Origin: Parasedimentitalea maritima
Lineage (GTDB): Bacteria; Pseudomonadota; Alphaproteobacteria; Rhodobacterales; Rhodobacteraceae
Length of the DNA stretch: 64,000 nt
Reading direction: 5' to 3'
Assembly: GCF_005771405.1 (NCBI RefSeq)
Contig: NZ_VAUA01000012.1
Coordinates: 109,114-173,113 of the forward strand
Shown: positions 44,010-54,128 of the stretch, in pieces
Position numbering within the stretch: the stretch's first letter is position 1
Layout: the number at the start of each line of letters is the position of its first letter
The notes under the pieces: model-generated
What the model was told of the DNA's origin: nothing
The model's database searches: none
What the model saw: only the letters and a program-made list of their open reading frames with translations
Made by a program: the position numbers and the translations under genes

Positions 44010-44790
44010 TCTGCTGAGCTTGCGGCCGTGTTTCTTTTTTCTAGTGGATTGAAATGCGGCCGTTGAACGCACATTTAACGGATTGAGAGATATGCGGTCA
44101 GCGTGCTTCTTACGAGTTAACGTTTGTGTGCAGCTGTATTTTTGAAAATCTGCTTTGCAGAAACGCAAATCTTGTAGGCGCAGGTATTTGTGCAAAACGA
44201 AACTAAGAAAATTGGCTCTTAGGGATCTTCGTCGGAAGGGATATCGCAACTGCAAAGATTTCCGCTTTCTACACGTTGGACTTTGACATTTTTGGGAGAT
44301 TGCTCCCTATTCGCATGGCTGCGGTTGCTGCGAGCGGAATAGTAATAGCGTGTACTTTGTCTAATTCCGAAGGCAACTCCTTTGCTTTTTTGCAACCATC
44401 TAATGGTTTTTCCTTCTGTTGCAGCTGATTATTGCATTGCTTCATATCCGTGGGGTTCCCGAGCGTGATGATGACGGAATTGCAATCTCTTGATGGCTAA
44501 GGCACTCGCTCCTAACTCTTTTATGGTTAACGCAGGAGGCCTTAATTTTGCGCTTTTTGCGGCTCAATGGGAGTTTTTTGTGGAAACCATTGCATTTTTG
44601 ACGGTTCATCTTTGGGGGAACTGCGTCTCCAGAGTGAGCAAACATCTTCAATCGATTCTCAACCTAGCTGATAGTATCACTGAATAAAAAGTTCAAAAGT
44701 GGCTTTCGTTCTCTCCTATTTTTACATATATGATTTTTTGTATATGTTGATGTGTTGTAGTGGCTCGCTACAAAGCCAGAGAGGCGTGCA
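44010..44790. other. Large intergenic gap between gcdH and the SulP gene
   Basis: About 780 AT-rich bases without a supported gene. Frames of 60-110 codons occur on both strands, but none has a ribosome site or recognisable family. No terminator for gcdH was found. It may hold degraded sequence, perhaps a lost gene; no remnant was identified. Near the right end are an inverted repeat (44724-44747) and a TGTAG/CTACA pair before the SulP start. Confidence 0.5.
44724..44747. promoter_or_regulatory. Inverted repeat upstream of the SulP transporter gene
   Basis: ACATATA (44724-44730) and TATATGT (44741-44747) are perfect 7-bp arms with a 10-base spacer, 44 bases before the GTG start. The AT-rich sequence makes a chance match possible. 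It could be an operator. Confidence 0.35.
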
Positions 44791-46545
44791 GTGAAATCTA
44801 TCAATCGGGTCCTAAGGGTGAAACAACATCTACCAATCTTCGATTGGGGGCAGCGATATAGTAAGAGAAAGCTAGCGGGAGATCTGACAGCAGCAGGCAT
44901 CGTCACGATCATGCTAATCCCTCAGTCGTTGGCTTATGCTCTTTTAGCGGGCTTGCCAGCACAGGTGGGGATCTATGCTTCAATTCTGCCACTAGTTGCC
45001 TACACACTATTTGGTACTTCGCGGGCGCTTGCAGTGGGACCTGTTGCAGTTGTGTCGCTAATGACGGCCTCTGCGTTGGCACCGTTAGGGATAAGTAGCG
45101 TTACTGACTATATCGCGGCAGCTGGCGTGCTAGCACTTTTGAGCGGGTTGATGTTACTCGGTATGGGACTGCTTCGGCTTGGTGTGGTAGCGAATTTTTT
45201 GTCACACCCTGTGATTGCCGGATTTATCACAGCGTCAGGTCTATTGATCGCTGTAGGGCAAGTTAAGCACCTAATTGGTGTCTCTTCCAGTGGTCACAAT
45301 TTACCTGAGATTATCGAAACGCTTTGTTCCAATGTTGGTGATATCAGCCTTTCTACGATGATGATTGCTGCCTTTGCGCTCACCTCATTGGTTTGGATGC
45401 GCCAGAGCCTATCGCGTGTTCTTCAAGATCGACTAGATATGCCGATAGGGTTAGCGGGAACTATTGCGCGGGTTGGTCCCGTGTTTGCGATTGTTGGTAC
45501 AGTTTTGCTGTCCTGGGGTTTAGACCTTCCAGGATTAGGGGTCGGTGTTGTCGGTGTGGTTCCTACAGGTTTGCCGCCATTTAGTGTCCCCTTGACAGAC
45601 TGGTCAGTGTTGTCCGCTTTAATTGGGCCGGCTGCGCTGATTTCAATCATTGGTTTCGTTGAAAGTGTCTCAGTGGCACAAACTCTGGCCGCCAAGCGTC
45701 AACACCGTATAGATCCAAATCAGGAATTAACCGCGCTTGGCGCTTCGAATTTGGCATCTGGACTATCGGGCGGCTTTCCAGTTACCGGTGGCTTCTCTCG
45801 CTCTGTTGTGAATTATGACGCTGGCGCGCAAACTCCGGCAGCAGGGGCATTTACGGCCATTGGACTGCTGTTTGCCGCGGTCTACTTGACGCCACTGCTA
45901 TATTTTCTCCCCAAGGCTACTTTGGCTGCGACAATCATCGTTGCCGTAGTATCGCTGGTAGATTTCTCAATTCTAAAAACGGCCTGGCGTTATTCTAAAG
46001 CCGATTTTGCAGCAGTGGCTACAACGATGCTGCTGACACTTCTGGTTGGAGTGGAAGCAGGAGTGGCCGCTGGCGTATTGATTTCGTTGCTATTATTCAT
46101 CTGGAAAACATCACGCCCACATGTAGCTGAAGTTGGTTTGGTACCCGGTTCACAGCATTTTCGTAACATCCATCGTCACAACGTCCTAACTGACCCTCGT
46201 TTGGTGACACTTCGGATCGATGAAAGCCTCTATTTTGCTAACGCACGCAGAATGGAAGATTTAGTGCTAGAGCGTGTGCACATGGATCGCGGTTCATTTG
46301 AGCATGTTGTGCTGATGTGTTCTGCCGTCAATGACATTGATCTAAGCGCCCTAGAGTCTTTGGAGACCATCAACCAACGACTAAACGACCTAGGTGTCTT
46401 ATTGCATCTATCAGAGGTGAAGGGGCCGGTCATGGATCGTTTGAAGTGTGGTCATTTTTTGACCAAACTGACAGGTGAAATCTACTTGTCTCAATATGAT
46501 GCATACAGCGAACTTACAGGGGCACAGCCAGTTAGCGCGGGTTAA
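44791..46545 (+). CDS. SulP family inorganic anion transporter with STAS domain
   Basis: A 584-residue membrane transporter of the SLC26/SulP family. The family signature region is PQSLAYALLAGLPAQVGIYASILP near residues 48-70, followed by about 10-12 membrane helices and a C-terminal STAS domain (about 445-570). Substrate may be sulfate, bicarbonate or another anion; SulP members vary and no adjacent gene settles it. GTG start with an AGAGAGG site upstream. The gamma carbonic anhydrase is far away, so there is no genetic link to bicarbonate. Confidence 0.9.
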   Translation: MKSINRVLRVKQHLPIFDWGQRYSKRKLAGDLTAAGIVTIMLIPQSLAYALLAGLPAQVGIYASILPLVAYTLFGTSRALAVGPVAVVSLMTASALAPLGISSVTDYIAAAGVLALLSGLMLLGMGLLRLGVVANFLSHPVIAGFITASGLLIAVGQVKHLIGVSSSGHNLPEIIETLCSNVGDISLSTMMIAAFALTSLVWMRQSLSRVLQDRLDMPIGLAGTIARVGPVFAIVGTVLLSWGLDLPGLGVGVVGVVPTGLPPFSVPLTDWSVLSALIGPAALISIIGFVESVSVAQTLAAKRQHRIDPNQELTALGASNLASGLSGGFPVTGGFSRSVVNYDAGAQTPAAGAFTAIGLLFAAVYLTPLLYFLPKATLAATIIVAVVSLVDFSILKTAWRYSKADFAAVATTMLLTLLVGVEAGVAAGVLISLLLFIWKTSRPHVAEVGLVPGSQHFRNIHRHNVLTDPRLVTLRIDESLYFANARRMEDLVLERVHMDRGSFEHVVLMCSAVNDIDLSALESLETINQRLNDLGVLLHLSEVKGPVMDRLKCGHFLTKLTGEIYLSQYDAYSELTGAQPVSAG

Positions 46546-46614
46546 AACGACTTGCCTCCAGCATCGTTACACGCACTCCAAGGTGATGTCCAAGCAGGGG
46601 TTGCTTTGCTGACA

Positions 46615-47622
46615 CTATGCCTTTTGCTGCTCTTTTTCAGGCCAAAACTCGTCCACCACTACGTAGGCCAGAATAACAAAAATTGCAGCGCTTGCAATTT
46701 GCAGGACCCGTGTCACGCTTTTGACGTCCGCTTCGTCTGCAAATGGCGCGATTGAACCACCATAAATTATCAATGCTGTGGTAATCGCCGAGCCCGCAGC
46801 GGGGGCGAGACTGTTGCTGCATTTGCCCAAAGTGCCTAGTGACAGGCAGAGCAGAAAACAAAGAAGAGCAGGGGTTACGATACTAGGAGCAAGAACATTG
46901 ATCTCATAGCACACAATCGCGACGCCGGCGCCCAAGATATTTGCCGTTAACATGGCTTTCGCAACACTCTTTCCAGCTGCAGGCATAGCAGCCAGCTGCT
47001 GACTAAGCAGAGCCACAAAAAACAAGACCAAAAGGGCAGTGCCGCCTGAAACAAAGAAGACAAGTGCAAATGGAACGGTCACCAAGGACATTCTTAACAT
47101 TCGCCGTCCTTTGTCGAATTCCGGTGCTGCTTGTTGGGCTTTCTTCGTTGCGGTTGGTGGTTTCACGGGCAGAATCGTGAACATCAATCCTGATGTGAAC
47201 CCAGCAATCAAAAGATTTACAGGAACCCAGCCGGCAAGAACAAGTGCTAAGTCTTTCGATTGCAGGACAAGGTTTGGAACCATCATGGCGGCCATCAGCG
47301 CAAGAACGCCAGGTAACAGCCCCGCACCTGAGAGGGACCAAGCAAATGACGCCACGATCGCAATGCAGACCGTTGCAAGAAAGACAATTTGATAGGGCAT
47401 CAAAATTGACGATAATATCCAAGAGAACATCATCACGATAAGGGCAAAAGCAAACAAACTTCCTGATGCTTTTAACGTCAACCCAACCGGCGCCTGCAAA
47501 AAGAGCGCGGTGAAAACCGCCCCAATAGATGCTAATGGCCAGCCCAGACCCAATCCGAGTGTAAACACCCCTGTGGTTCCAAGAGTCAGGCGAATAACGG
47601 ATCGTCGGTCTTCAGTAAGCAT
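46615..47622 (-). CDS. DUF2955 family membrane protein
   Basis: A 335-residue polytopic protein, about ten hydrophobic segments with a polar central loop near residues 155-175. The layout resembles aromatic-acid exporters (fusaric-acid resistance family), with which DUF2955 is associated. It is third in a probable operon behind AI-2E and HlyD genes, overlapping HlyD by 11 bases. The pairing of a periplasmic adaptor and a permease suggests two-component efflux (AaeA/AaeB-like); substrate unknown. Starting at 47655 instead would add 11 residues and a larger overlap. Confidence 0.75.
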   Translation of the reverse strand: MLTEDRRSVIRLTLGTTGVFTLGLGLGWPLASIGAVFTALFLQAPVGLTLKASGSLFAFALIVMMFSWILSSILMPYQIVFLATVCIAIVASFAWSLSGAGLLPGVLALMAAMMVPNLVLQSKDLALVLAGWVPVNLLIAGFTSGLMFTILPVKPPTATKKAQQAAPEFDKGRRMLRMSLVTVPFALVFFVSGGTALLVLFFVALLSQQLAAMPAAGKSVAKAMLTANILGAGVAIVCYEINVLAPSIVTPALLCFLLCLSLGTLGKCSNSLAPAAGSAITTALIIYGGSIAPFADEADVKSVTRVLQIASAAIFVILAYVVVDEFWPEKEQQKA

Positions 47623-48676
47623 AAGACAAGACAGACACCACGCCAATATAAGCACGGCCGATAGCGTTCATCACTGTATTGTCACTGAGATACATAATGA
47701 TATCCGCCTGTCCATTGAGTTGAAATCGGAGATCATCATCAAGGCTGCCAGCTTCGTAGCCTGGTAGAACAATTCGGACAGGGAACCTTTCAGGCTCACG
47801 CAGAAACCCCTTTGATGTGGGCGCGCTGGCCAGTTGGCCCACTTCATCACCTCCACTGATCGAGACTGCGCTGCTGAAACTTTCAACTACGCCCCGAACG
47901 ACCCTCCCGGGATGCATATCAAGCACCACATCAACCGGAGAGCCCACCTGTGCGAGCCCCAAATTGTTTTCCGTTAGATAGGCTTCGATCCAAACATCTG
48001 TTGAATCGAGGAAGGTTAAGAGTTCACGTCCAGCATGGGCATACGTACCTGGAGCGAGCAAGATATTGGAAACCACCCCTTCGGAAGGTGCCTTTAACTC
48101 GGTCCATTCCAAGTTCAACTCCGCTTCTGCAAGAGCAGCAAGTGCACGTTGAATCTTTGGGTTTTCCTGCCCGTCTTCCCCAAGTTGCTGTTTTGCGCGG
48201 TCCAGGTCTGCCGCGGCATTTTCCGCATTGGCCTCGGATTCAGCAAGATCCCCACGCGCGTCATCTGCTTGTACTAGTGAAATCAGGCCTTTCTTTTCCA
48301 ATGCAAACACTCGTTCGGCCTGAAGTCGGGTGGTGTCGAGATCACTTTGGGCTCTGGTCAAACTGGCTTGAGCAGCGCTGACCTGCGCTGACGAAGCCCC
48401 GACGTCTTGGGTCGCGGCCTCCAGATCTGCCTGCGCCCGGGATTTACCTATTTCATATGGCCTGCGGTCAATGCGTGCCAAAACGGTACCAGCAGAAACC
48501 ACTTGGCCGTTCTCAACCAGAACCTCAACCACTGTGCCTGACACTTGCGGTACGATATAGGTGACGACAGCTTTGACCCTTGCATTTCCGGTAAATGGTG
48601 TCCGCCGATCGGCCGTGATATACCAACCAAGGAACAGCATCAAAATTGCCAAGGTCGACCAAATGGCGCGTTTCAT
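47612..48676 (-). CDS. HlyD/EmrA-type membrane-fusion (periplasmic adaptor) protein
   Basis: A 354-residue adaptor. An N-terminal membrane anchor (about 4-22) is followed by a lipoyl-like half (VSGTVVEVLVENGQVVSAGT) near residue 50. A long coiled-coil hairpin (about 80-180) comes next, then the second lipoyl half and a beta-barrel domain. Such proteins bridge an inner-membrane pump to an outer channel. It starts inside the end of the AI-2E gene (ATGA overlap) and runs into the DUF2955 gene. No outer-membrane factor or RND/MFS pump is adjacent, so it most likely works with the DUF2955 permease. Confidence 0.9.
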   Translation of the reverse strand: MKRAIWSTLAILMLFLGWYITADRRTPFTGNARVKAVVTYIVPQVSGTVVEVLVENGQVVSAGTVLARIDRRPYEIGKSRAQADLEAATQDVGASSAQVSAAQASLTRAQSDLDTTRLQAERVFALEKKGLISLVQADDARGDLAESEANAENAAADLDRAKQQLGEDGQENPKIQRALAALAEAELNLEWTELKAPSEGVVSNILLAPGTYAHAGRELLTFLDSTDVWIEAYLTENNLGLAQVGSPVDVVLDMHPGRVVRGVVESFSSAVSISGGDEVGQLASAPTSKGFLREPERFPVRIVLPGYEAGSLDDDLRFQLNGQADIIMYLSDNTVMNAIGRAYIGVVSVLSYAY

Positions 48677-49752
48677 TCCGCCTCTCCGGCAACTGCTTCA
48701 CTGGTGTCGGGCTCTGCCTCTATCCAAAGTACAAACAGCTCATAGAACACGGCTAGTAGCACTGGTCCGATGAAGATACCGACCAGACCATAGGCCATCA
48801 TCCCGCCCAACACGCCAATCAAGATGACGAGCATTGGCGTATCCAATCCCTTGGAAATAAAAACCGGTCGCAAAAAGCTGTCCATAATGCTGACAGGAAC
48901 CGCCAGAACAGTCAGCGCCAGAGCAGCACCGCCCGACATTGAACTCCAAGCGTATATAATCACAGGTAAAAGGACGAGCCCAGGGCCGATCTGAATGATC
49001 GACAAGATCAGGCTGATCAAGGCAAGTGTGGCTGCTGACGAAATTCCAAAGGCCTTTAACAGTATCCAAACAACAACGGCTTGAATGGCGGCAACTCCGA
49101 TGACCCCTTTGGTGACATTGCGGACTGTGGCGCCGGCCAGCACCACGAACTCACCGCCACGAGGGGCAAATATGCGGTTGCCAAATTTTTGTAGACCCCG
49201 AACCAAATTTGGGCCGGGAATAAACAATACTCCCATGATGATCACTGAAAGTGCCATTCCGAGAAGGCCGAGTCCAATTCCCAGAGCTTTTCCAAAGACT
49301 GTTTTGGCAACTTCCAGAATTTGAGGTGCATATTTTGCCAGTGCCCCATCCAAGTTTCTTTCGAACGACGACCAGATGCCAGCAGCCTTGGCGCCAACCA
49401 CAGGGACATCCTTGAGACCTTCAGGGGCAGGTGGAACCTTTAATCCCCCAGAGGCTGCTTTGTCGGCAAATTCGGACCAAAGTTCGGTCGCGCCAAACAC
49501 TGCTGAAGCCACGGGTCCCAATGTCAGAGCTAAACCAAGAAGGGCCAACAACGTTGCAGACATTTTTTTTCGACCGCCAAGTTTACTCTGAAGCCAATCA
49601 AAAAGCGGGTAGAGGGCTACGCACAAGATGAGAGCCCATAATACTGCACTTGCCAGCGGCGCCACCATTAAAATCGCGCTGTAAATGAATAGACCCAGGA
49701 ATATCAATCTAATTATCAGGTCTACAAACTTAGCGTTTTGAGTGTTTTCCAT
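48673..49752 (-). CDS. AI-2E family transporter (PF01594)
   Basis: A 359-residue membrane protein of the AI-2E family, with about eight hydrophobic segments. FISKGLDTPMLVILIGVLGGMMAYGLVGIFIGPVLLAV near the C-terminus is the family landmark. Members include TqsA and Na+/H+ antiporter-like proteins; the name AI-2E does not imply a quorum role here. First gene of the AI-2E/HlyD/DUF2955 cluster, coupled to HlyD by a four-base overlap. Its relation to efflux is unknown. Confidence 0.88.
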   Translation of the reverse strand: MENTQNAKFVDLIIRLIFLGLFIYSAILMVAPLASAVLWALILCVALYPLFDWLQSKLGGRKKMSATLLALLGLALTLGPVASAVFGATELWSEFADKAASGGLKVPPAPEGLKDVPVVGAKAAGIWSSFERNLDGALAKYAPQILEVAKTVFGKALGIGLGLLGMALSVIIMGVLFIPGPNLVRGLQKFGNRIFAPRGGEFVVLAGATVRNVTKGVIGVAAIQAVVVWILLKAFGISSAATLALISLILSIIQIGPGLVLLPVIIYAWSSMSGGAALALTVLAVPVSIMDSFLRPVFISKGLDTPMLVILIGVLGGMMAYGLVGIFIGPVLLAVFYELFVLWIEAEPDTSEAVAGEAE

Positions 49753-49920
49753 TTCTGTCCCCTCAGGCCATTCTTACCCGTTACTACAGTGTAGGCATCT
49801 GTTTGCAGACTACCCTAGTGCGTATTCCTCATCACGGAAACTGATTGGCATTTCAAAGTTCAATCAACGGCTCCGGACAGGTTCGTAGTTGATCACGAAA
49901 CGCTTTCATTGTGCTCGCCT

Positions 49921-50265
49921 TCACGGAACGTCACCGTCGTCTTGCTCCCCTTGCGAAAGAATTGAATCCGCAATTGTAGTAACCGCGGTGACGAAAACCC
50001 CGAGACCAATGACAATATAGAACATGGTGAAAATCTTACCAGCAGCGGTTTCAGGTGAGAAATCACCAAACCCAACGGTCGATATTGTTACGACGGAAAA
50101 GTATATGGAATCCAACCAGCTCCACCCTTCCACATAACGATAGAAAACCGAGGCCCATAAAACTATCGCTATTGTAAAAGCTAAGATACTCTTTACTCGA
50201 CCGTCCCTGAAAGCCAAACGTAATCCGCGCATTAGTTGCTTTAGAGAATGCAATGTTTCCTCCAA
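49921..50265 (-). CDS. Two-helix potassium channel
   Basis: A 114-residue Ion_trans_2 protein: helix about 26-42, pore helix and selectivity filter TVGFGD at 63-68, and second helix about 77-97. The filter is TVGFGD rather than TVGYGD, common in bacterial K+ channels. It has no RCK or cyclic-nucleotide domain, so it is probably an ungated or simply gated channel. It lies upstream of the AI-2E gene on the same strand, 168 bases apart. Confidence 0.9.
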   Translation of the reverse strand: MEETLHSLKQLMRGLRLAFRDGRVKSILAFTIAIVLWASVFYRYVEGWSWLDSIYFSVVTISTVGFGDFSPETAAGKIFTMFYIVIGLGVFVTAVTTIADSILSQGEQDDGDVP

Positions 50266-50628
50266 TGGTAGATTTTTCCGCTGACTATAGGATGATTTTA
50301 TGTTGTTTTCTATGCCAGATTTATTTCAGTTATGGATCCAAATCTTAGATCGTATCCGTAGTAGTTAAATCATTTTGTGTGATGATCCAGTTCGATGTTG
50401 CGCTTTGTGTGCGCAGCTCATTTTGAATGACTCCTTTCCTGACTACACTCTTCTATCTAGTCGGCTGATCATATCGGCGAACTTTTTGCGCCGTCTCTGG
50501 ATCGACAAATAGCGTCGGACTTTGTTGCGGCTTTTAGTAGGCCGATCAAAAGTTTGCAAAATGCAATGCTTGGTTTTTACGGCGTTTCAGATCAACATGC
50601 TGATGTAAGATTGAAGGAGGGGACGATA
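50266..50628. other. Intergenic region between the channel gene and a secreted-protein gene
   Basis: 363 AT-rich bases with no supported gene or hairpin terminator. It should hold divergent promoters. Confidence 0.5.
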
Positions 50629-51123
50629 ATGCGTGTTTTGGTTGTTGTTTTGTGTTCTTTTGGCGTGCCAGCGTCCGCTTCCAATGTGGAACACTGGGAA
50701 GAAGTGGGGGCTTGGGAGATTCTGGTTGATGCATCTGTTGGCAATGGTTGCCTGGCGCAGAGAGTATTTGAAGACGGCACGCTAGTGCAGATAGGCGCTG
50801 AACCGGTGCGCAATGGTGGTTTCTTCGCAGCTTATAACGCCGAGTGGTCGGATATCGAGATCGGTGCAACTGGCATTGTAAATATGGACTTCGGTGATGC
50901 TCGGTTTGCAGGTGAAGTGGTTGGTAAAGTTAATCAAGACTTGCCGGGCGGTTACGCATTTTTCGATAACCCGAATTTTGTTACCGAATTTGGCCAACGT
51001 CAATCTGTCAAGATATCTGGCGAAAGTGGTCGATTGATCGAGATCGACCTGACCGGATCCAAGCGTGCAATAGAAGCGGTTCTGGACTGCCAGAAAGAGC
51101 AACCTGAACCTGTCTCAGATTGA
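50629..51123 (+). CDS. Small secreted protein of unknown function
   Basis: A 164-residue protein with a signal peptide (about 1-18, ending PASA), so periplasmic or exported. Not recognised. The mature part is acidic, with the N-terminal VEHWEEVGAWEILVDASVGNGCLAQRV and a repeating beta-strand pattern. Two cysteines are seen in the mature chain (near residues 43 and 154). An excellent ribosome site (AAGGAGGGG) decides the start at 50629 over an upstream ATG at 50554. It converges on the AsmA gene with a 9-base gap. It resembles a small beta-sandwich by eye only. Confidence 0.7.
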   Translation: MRVLVVVLCSFGVPASASNVEHWEEVGAWEILVDASVGNGCLAQRVFEDGTLVQIGAEPVRNGGFFAAYNAEWSDIEIGATGIVNMDFGDARFAGEVVGKVNQDLPGGYAFFDNPNFVTEFGQRQSVKISGESGRLIEIDLTGSKRAIEAVLDCQKEQPEPVSD

Positions 51124-51132
51124 AGTGGCGGG

Positions 51133-53838
51133 TCACTCCAACTGCTGAAGATCTGGCACGCAGGGTTGGCGATTCGCTGGCATTTCATCCGCTCCATTGG
51201 TTCGTTTGGTCCGCGTTCCGCCGACATCCAGCTTGAAATTTGGTGCGGAGAGTTTGCCAGTCACATCAAACGGCCATGCGCTGCGCGCCAGTGGCCTGCC
51301 AACGCGACGCGGTTCGGCCCGCAACGCGATTGTGTCTTGCCTCCAGTCCACTGCTCCTCTGGCAACAAGTTGAACGCTGTCTGTTTCTGCAACCACCGAG
51401 TCGAATGTCACATTACCTGCATTGATCCGCACTGGGGCGACAACACAGGTAATGTCAGTATAGCCCTGGTGCAGCTCCTCGGAAAACAGCCATGGAAAAA
51501 TCCCCAGACCGGCCAACTCCAGCAAGCTGGTGGCCACATTACCATTGCTCATCGAGATGGATGCCGAACCATACATGGAATTGATGAATGTTTCGATCGA
51601 ATTTCGGTTGCCGGTGACGTCAAACCGACCGCGCAGCTTACCATGGGCATCGATACTCAGTCCAACGGCATCAAGAATTTTCCCAAAATCCCATCCGCTG
51701 GTGGCGCCAGATACCGACACGAGTTCGGGCGTTTCCAGCAGATCCATTTTGGCTTCAATCTTGAAGTATCCGCCGCCATAGGTCACTTCGAGCGGGCCCA
51801 AATGGACCTGTCCTTCCTGAGCGGTAAGTTCACTTGAAACGCTCGAAACACCTTTCTGACCGCTGATTTGCTTAAGGTCGATCAACACTGTCAAATCGGA
51901 GTCTAGGAACAGTTTCTCAAAATCAACCAGATCGGTTGGTTTGCCCTCTTCCTTGGGAAGGACCAGGGGTTGCACCTCTGGTTTGTCTGTTTCGGGTTCT
52001 TCCACTTCGTCTGATCCGCCGATCCTGCCCAGTTGCACAACGCCAGCAATCGCATTTTTCAGGTCATTAATGTCCAGCTGCTCGCTAAAAATGCGCCCGT
52101 CAATCTTGGGTCGCCCTTCCGACACGGTGGTCTCCAGTGAAGCGTCCAACCGAGAAGTTCCAGCACCCAGCCCCAGCGTTGTAGAGAAATCCTTTCCCTG
52201 TCCGCGCGCAGAGGCACTGATCTCCAATGGCCCAGTATCCACTTCATCCAGTTTGAGCGCCCGAAGGAACAGGGCTCCGTCCTCGATGTCGAGATCAAAG
52301 TCAAATTCTAAGTCGTCAAGATCGGTAACGTTGCCAAGAGCAACATGGGCCTTCAATGCCCAAACATCTGTGTTGACAGTAAAGGCATTTAGCTTGTTCA
52401 GACTCAGGAATCCTTGGGCATCGTCAACTGCAAAATCAGCCTTGATCCCTCCAAAAGATTCAGCCACGTCTTCGCCAAGGTCTTTCAGAACTAATGAAGC
52501 TGGGGCTGCAAGTGTTCCAGCTAGATCAAGTTGATTTAGCTGCAAAAGGTTTAAGATATTGCCCTTGGCGACGATGTAGGGTTGCTCACGAGGGCCGACT
52601 CGAAGCGAGATGTCTTCAAGTGCTAGCTGCCCTGTGGGTGTACGGCGGATACGTCCGATTGAAACGGGTCCAACTTGATCCAGTCCCTGGTCAAAGGCAT
52701 TGGTAGCTAACAGCAATTCGTCGAACTTAAGTGATTGGCCTTCACTGATAATATTTGCTGAAATTCCCGCCAATTTGAGATCCTTCAACTCATTGGCGGG
52801 CACCGGAGGTTGCCCTTCTGGATGAAAGCGTGCGCTGAAAGACACTTCAATACCGTCCGCCTTCAGAAGGTTTTCCACCGCCCCCTCTGCCTTTATCTGT
52901 TGGCCTTCGGCGAGATCAACGACCACAGACAAGTTCGCTATGTTTAAAGCGCCAGACTGGCTTGTCAGGTCAGCAGAGAGCTTTCCTGAGCCTTCCAATA
53001 CACGTTCCAATCCAATCACATCCAGAAAGTCGCCAAATTCTCCGGTATCCAAATCCAAAGATCCCATGAACCCTCCACCTTGCCCGGGAGGGACGGCACT
53101 GCCATCAAAGCTCAACATGAGTTCACCAAATTTCGCCCGCGTGGTGAATGGGGCCCCGGTGGGATAGCTGCCATCAATTTCAAAGGCCTGCCCATTAACC
53201 GAACCTAGGCTGGTGATACCAAGTCGTGCGCCATCGTCTAGTTGGTCAAGGTTTAAGTTCTTAAGGTCAAAAATAAATGAAAACCCAGACACTTGGTCGT
53301 CAACTGCCAATCCAACTGAGGTGAACGAAACAGTTCGGTGCCGTAGAAAATCGAGAATGCCTCCGTTGTTTGTTACCGGACTATCTGGAGCACTTGTCTG
53401 GGCATCGACCTTCGTCTCAATTTCTGGATCTGCAAGTTTATTCCTCGGTGTCCAGCTGGTGGATCCGTCTGCTTGGGTCAACAGATTCAATTGCAGACCG
53501 TCCACCGTCAAATTGTTCAGATCAACTTGTCGGTTAAGCAGCGAAACTAGATTTAGGTCCAGTTCCAGTAGGTTTAATTCCGCCAGATTGGTACCAGAGA
53601 TGTCCTCACTGGGGATAGTAACACCTGCGACCATAATCCGGCTGATCCGGCCAGGAAACACGCTGACATCGCCTTTGACGTATAACGGTTGTCCGATCTG
53701 CTCGGATAGAACCTCTTCTACAATTCCAGCCCTAAAATTTGAAAAAATTGGTGCTGCAAGGAACATCCAGCCAAGGACAAGTAAGAGGACTGCAGTCCCA
53801 AGCGTCCATTTTATGATCCGGGAAATCCACTTTGCCAT
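51133..53838 (-). CDS. AsmA-family protein (first of a divergent pair)
   Basis: A 901-residue, single-membrane-helix protein (helix about 10-30). AsmA relatives are thought to shuttle lipids from the inner to the outer membrane through the periplasm. The N-terminal region (EEVLSEQIGQPLYVKGDVSVFPGRI) and the long run of beta-strands fit AsmA, and the C-terminal segment (GRPLARSAWPFDVTGKLSAPN) is the AsmA_2 domain. It ends RQPCVPDLQQLE with a conserved Cys, matching its divergent neighbour. GGGGTG precedes the ATG at 53838; an earlier ATG at 53853 is less likely. Confidence 0.88.
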   Translation of the reverse strand: MAKWISRIIKWTLGTAVLLLVLGWMFLAAPIFSNFRAGIVEEVLSEQIGQPLYVKGDVSVFPGRISRIMVAGVTIPSEDISGTNLAELNLLELDLNLVSLLNRQVDLNNLTVDGLQLNLLTQADGSTSWTPRNKLADPEIETKVDAQTSAPDSPVTNNGGILDFLRHRTVSFTSVGLAVDDQVSGFSFIFDLKNLNLDQLDDGARLGITSLGSVNGQAFEIDGSYPTGAPFTTRAKFGELMLSFDGSAVPPGQGGGFMGSLDLDTGEFGDFLDVIGLERVLEGSGKLSADLTSQSGALNIANLSVVVDLAEGQQIKAEGAVENLLKADGIEVSFSARFHPEGQPPVPANELKDLKLAGISANIISEGQSLKFDELLLATNAFDQGLDQVGPVSIGRIRRTPTGQLALEDISLRVGPREQPYIVAKGNILNLLQLNQLDLAGTLAAPASLVLKDLGEDVAESFGGIKADFAVDDAQGFLSLNKLNAFTVNTDVWALKAHVALGNVTDLDDLEFDFDLDIEDGALFLRALKLDEVDTGPLEISASARGQGKDFSTTLGLGAGTSRLDASLETTVSEGRPKIDGRIFSEQLDINDLKNAIAGVVQLGRIGGSDEVEEPETDKPEVQPLVLPKEEGKPTDLVDFEKLFLDSDLTVLIDLKQISGQKGVSSVSSELTAQEGQVHLGPLEVTYGGGYFKIEAKMDLLETPELVSVSGATSGWDFGKILDAVGLSIDAHGKLRGRFDVTGNRNSIETFINSMYGSASISMSNGNVATSLLELAGLGIFPWLFSEELHQGYTDITCVVAPVRINAGNVTFDSVVAETDSVQLVARGAVDWRQDTIALRAEPRRVGRPLARSAWPFDVTGKLSAPNFKLDVGGTRTKRTNGADEMPANRQPCVPDLQQLE

Positions 53839-54128
53839 AATCCAGCACCCCAAATTTCAAAACTGATCTGTTCGCACGGGCGGTAAACAGGGCGCCCGCA
53901 GAGGTCTAATGAATACAACCTAGCCTTTAGCAGCTGTCTGCCAACTGAAAATTTGTCGCTGCTAGGGCTATGATTGACCGAACCTTGATCTGCATAGCGA
54001 TCTCGGACTATCGAATTAGTTGCTGACCTGTTTAGATAGGGGAACCGCACTAAGACCGCGGTTTTCGTTTGGGGCCGAGCAAAATTCAGTCTCATCGACA
54101 GCTTTTGTTAGACTATGCGGAGAGTTCC
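53839..54128. other. Divergent promoter region of the two AsmA paralogues
   Basis: 290 bases separate the two start codons. No further gene, and no clear palindrome was found. It should hold back-to-back promoters. Confidence 0.5.

Noticed and set aside
44442..44687. Short frames in the gap before the SulP gene
   Set aside because: No ribosome site and low-complexity translation; not supported as genes.
47039..47392. 117-codon plus-strand frame opposite DUF2955
   Set aside because: Antisense shadow, no start signal.
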